NCBI GenBank assembly: GCA_964449775.1
Contig: CAYVBQ010000011.1
Coordinates: forward strand, 43,188 to 107,187
DNA: 64,000 nucleotides
Reading direction: 5' to 3'
DNA from: Fen-1258 sp964449775
Lineage (GTDB): Bacteria; Bacteroidota; Ignavibacteria; Ignavibacteriales; Melioribacteraceae
Shown here: positions 61,793-64,000 of the stretch, piece by piece
How the letters are laid out: each line of letters starts with the position of its first letter
How positions within the stretch are numbered: position 1 is the first letter of the stretch
The notes under the pieces: model-generated
The model's input: the letters and a program-made list of their open reading frames with translations, nothing else
Told to the model about the DNA's origin: nothing
Database searches by the model: none
Made by a program: the position numbers and the translations under genes

Positions 61793-61866
61793 TGGGTTCT
61801 ATAGGATTCGAACCTATGACCTTCTGCACGTCAAGCAGACGCTCTAACCAACTGAGCTAAGAACCC
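61793..61866 (-). tRNA. tRNA-Val (GAC)
   Basis: On the minus strand the acceptor GGGTTCT pairs with AGAACCC, discriminator A. D-arm GCTCAGTTGGTTAGAGC, anticodon stem TCTGC/GCAGA around loop TTGACGT, T-arm with TTCGAAT. Anticodon GAC. CCA is not encoded. Confidence 0.95.
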
Positions 61867-61912
61867 GTGCAAATTATTTTGTCATTATTGTAGAACCCAA
61901 ATCAATAAATTG

Positions 61913-61998
61913 TACCGAGGGCCGGACTCGAACCGGCACGGGTGTAACCACCCACAGGATTTTAAGTCCTGTGCGTCTACCAATTCCGCCACCCCGGC
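61913..61998 (-). tRNA. tRNA-Leu (TAA)
   Basis: On the minus strand GCCGGGG pairs with CCTCGGT, discriminator A. Anticodon stem CAGGA/TCCTG around loop CTTAAAA, giving anticodon TAA. The long variable arm GGGTGGTTACACCC is the class II hallmark of leucine tRNAs, and the T-arm has TTCGAGT. Confidence 0.95.
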
Positions 61999-62361
61999 AT
62001 GAATAGCGGTGCAAATATATACTTTTTTTTTGATTCCTTGCAATATTTTGGGGGGTAAAACACTCAATTAAATGCCGAATCAGAGGAATATTCAGAAAAA
62101 AGAATTCTGATTGTTATATTAGAGATAGACGTTGGGAAAAATATCCAGATAAAAAAAATATTCATCTTCCTCTTCAATTTTTGTATTTTATAACCGATAA
62201 TGAGGTAACCGTTAAGGTGGATAACGCCTTGTTGATAAAAAGAATGTTCAAGAGACAATCAGAAAAGATTTTGGTATGCCAGTTTTAAAGAATGATACTG
62301 GTAAGAATGCAACCAAAGCATAGATCTCAAATCATTCGTTAAAAGAGCTTTTATTCAAATT
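61999..62361. other. Gene-free gap before the PAS-domain regulator
   Basis: About 360 bp. Short open frames on the minus strand have no ribosome-binding site or family resemblance. I see no convincing promoter, hairpin or repeat. It should hold the promoter of the plus-strand regulator and that of the tRNA genes on the minus strand. Confidence 0.6.
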
Positions 62362-63972
62362 ATGCTAAAGCAGAAAATATTAATAGTGGAAGATGAGACG
62401 ATAATTGCAATGGAGTTATCACATCGTCTGAAGCGCGGCGGCTATGATGTTGTTGCAGCAGTTACATCTGGCGAAGAAGCAATTAAAAACGCTGCGGAGT
62501 TGGCGCCGGATCTGATCTTGATGGATATTCATATCAACGGAAGTTTAGACGGGGTTGAAACAGCAGAGATCATTAATTCCACACAAGACATTCCAATAAT
62601 TTATTTAACTGCTTTCTCGGATGACAAGACTTTAGAAAGAGCAAAACTTACAGAGCCATATGGATTTTTGATAAAACCGTTTGAAGAAAGAGTATTAGAA
62701 ACTACCATAGAGATTGCATTATATAAACACACCGTTGAACTGAGACAGCGCGAGAATGAATTATGGTTAGACGCAACCTTAAAAAATATCAACGATGGAA
62801 TAATAACAACAGACATTGATGGAAATATCAACTTTGTAAATAATGCCGCTATTGAAATTTTGTCTACAAGTAAAGCAGATATATTAGCACAGATTGTGAA
62901 GAATGTTTTCCGCGTTGTGGATTATGAGACAAAGACCGAGTTGGAAAATCCGGTTATGATGTTGCTGGAAAGCCGCTCGGCAGAGATTAAGAATAAAGAA
63001 ATGATTCTGCAGCGATTTGATTCCAGTTCAATCATAATAGAAGCTACTACATCGGTAATCAAAGATGAATATGAAATAATTTCCGGGGCTGTTTTAGTTT
63101 TCAGAGATATTTCCGTTAAAAAAAATGCCGATGAAGCTCTTAAGCGGAGCGAAGAGCGTTACCGCGCTGTTGTTGAACAGAGTTCAGACGGAATAATTCT
63201 TTACGAAATTGAAACCTTGAAAGTCATTAAATCAAATCTCGCCTACCAAAAAATGTCCGGCTATTCTGAAGATGAACTGCTAAACCTAACAGCATTTGAT
63301 TTGATGGCAAACAATGTAAATAATATTGGACATTCATTTAATAAAGCTGCAAGGTCTAGAAATATTTCGATGGGAGAAAGAAGAGAAAAACGTAAGGATG
63401 GATCTTTTATAGATGTCGAAGTAACCATCAGCATTATTAGCTATTTAAATAGAGAAGTCCTTTGCGTAATTGTACGCGATATCAGCGAGAAGAAAAAAAT
63501 TGAGAAAATTATTAGAGAGTCGGAACAAACCTACCGGACCTTATTCGAATCGATGCCGCAAGGCATTATTTATCAAGATAAAGAAGGGAATATAATTTCT
63601 GCCAACCCCGCTGCTTTTAAGATTTTGGGACTTTCGATTCATGGGATGATCGATCAATTATCTATAGACCCGAAATGGAGAAATATCCACAAGAGCGACC
63701 CTGAATATAAAGAGAAAGAGCATCCATCTATTACTGCATTAAGAACAGGGCAAAAGGCTGCTGATGTTCTTATAAAAATATATCACCCAAAAGAAAAAGT
63801 TCATAAATGGATACTTCTTGATGCCATTCCTGAATTTAGAGAAGGTGAATCAAATCCGTATCGAATCTTTACAACATTTACAGATATTACCGATCAAAAA
63901 AGTCTTCTTGATGAATTGGAAAAATCACAAGAGAGCTTAAAAGAGAGGCTCTTCTCCCTTTCGAGTGGGTAA
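62362..63972 (+). CDS. Response-regulator receiver with PAS domains, no output domain seen
   Basis: 536 residues. Receiver domain (about 5-118) with the acidic pair EDE, phosphoacceptor Asp in LILMDIHING, YLTAFSD and the switch Lys in GFLIKPF. Three PAS domains follow: about 135-255 (NINDGIITTDIDGNINFVN), 262-375 (GIILYEIETLKVIKSN, with a PAC-type LCVIVRDISEKKK) and 385-510 (MPQGIIYQDKEGNIISANP). The protein stops at ESLKERLFSLSSG, where related proteins continue into a histidine kinase dimerisation helix. Either a stand-alone sensor or a kinase cut short. Confidence 0.85.
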   Translation: MLKQKILIVEDETIIAMELSHRLKRGGYDVVAAVTSGEEAIKNAAELAPDLILMDIHINGSLDGVETAEIINSTQDIPIIYLTAFSDDKTLERAKLTEPYGFLIKPFEERVLETTIEIALYKHTVELRQRENELWLDATLKNINDGIITTDIDGNINFVNNAAIEILSTSKADILAQIVKNVFRVVDYETKTELENPVMMLLESRSAEIKNKEMILQRFDSSSIIIEATTSVIKDEYEIISGAVLVFRDISVKKNADEALKRSEERYRAVVEQSSDGIILYEIETLKVIKSNLAYQKMSGYSEDELLNLTAFDLMANNVNNIGHSFNKAARSRNISMGERREKRKDGSFIDVEVTISIISYLNREVLCVIVRDISEKKKIEKIIRESEQTYRTLFESMPQGIIYQDKEGNIISANPAAFKILGLSIHGMIDQLSIDPKWRNIHKSDPEYKEKEHPSITALRTGQKAADVLIKIYHPKEKVHKWILLDAIPEFREGESNPYRIFTTFTDITDQKSLLDELEKSQESLKERLFSLSSG

Positions 63973-64000
63973 ATTATAGCAAAATGTAACGGACATTATT

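Noticed and set aside
61885..62067. Open frame on the minus strand across the tRNA-Leu gene
   Set aside because: Its translation is the tRNA sequence read as codons; the tRNA call explains the region.
1..64000. CRISPR arrays
   Set aside because: No run of regularly spaced identical direct repeats was seen; repeats here are dispersed and palindromic.

Overview
The window reads as a low-GC chromosome segment of an Ignavibacteria-like bacterium (Bacteroidota/Chlorobiota/Ignavibacteriota group). The evidence is an alternative complex III plus aa3-type oxidase supercluster, SPOR and Ig-like lipoproteins, FadL- and PorV-like outer-membrane proteins, a CNNM/CBS (GldE/CorC-like) protein, and the order thrS-infC-rpmI-rplT-pheS-pheT. 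This placement is an inference from gene content; no rRNA is present. Nearly all genes lie on the minus strand; the exceptions are the histidine-degradation block (40.4-45.3 kb) and a PAS-domain regulator at the right edge.

Layout. 0-11.4 kb: housekeeping genes (CNNM/CBS protein, ssb, SPOR lipoprotein, FadL-like porin, biotin carboxylase with biotin carrier, mutS2, cvpA-like, yqeY-like, dtd, prmC). 11.4-16.5 kb: an AT-rich accessory island with one giant nuclease-like/helical-repeat protein, a HepT/MntA toxin-antitoxin pair and several decayed repeats. 16.5-32.0 kb: a respiratory supercluster, transcribed ActA, a small protein missed by length cut-offs, ActB, ActC, an ActD-ActE fusion, ActF, cytochrome c, SCO1, oxidase subunits I, III, IV and II, heme O synthase, and a membrane cytochrome c. 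Quinol is oxidised by alternative complex III, cytochromes c carry electrons to the A2-type oxidase, and SCO1 and CtaB supply copper and heme. 32.5-40.3 kb: polyprenyl synthase, tatC, glyA, two envelope proteins, gmhB and glgA. 40.4-45.3 kb (plus strand): hutI, ftcD, a GIY-YIG ORF, fchA and a NamZ-like gene. 45.4-52.4 kb: creatininase-like, DinB-like, Ig-like lipoprotein, mltG, tsaD, proline dehydrogenase and coaE. 52.6-61.7 kb: rny, a probable 6S RNA, zapA, a coiled-coil protein, pheT, pheS, rplT, rpmI, infC (AUU start) and thrS, followed by tRNA-Val and tRNA-Leu.

The main unexplained structure is the density of small mobile repeats. (1) A 103-bp MITE-like family has three copies: at the thrS start codon, across the hutI 3' end, and upstream of ActA. 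(2) A 97-bp element is present twice in inverted orientation, flanking the oxidase block. (3) A RAYT-type transposase element carries nested inverted repeats and has lost the region expected to hold its catalytic tyrosine; a related hairpin cluster without a transposase lies at 2.2 kb. (4) A GIY-YIG ORF sits between repeat arms that supply its ribosome-binding site and start codon, inside the hut operon. (5) A family with GTCTCAAAAG-type ends occurs at 9.9, 15.0 and 52.5 kb. No CRISPR array or complete insertion sequence was seen. The best candidate for a poorly described system is the giant nuclease-like gene at 11.6-14.8 kb.
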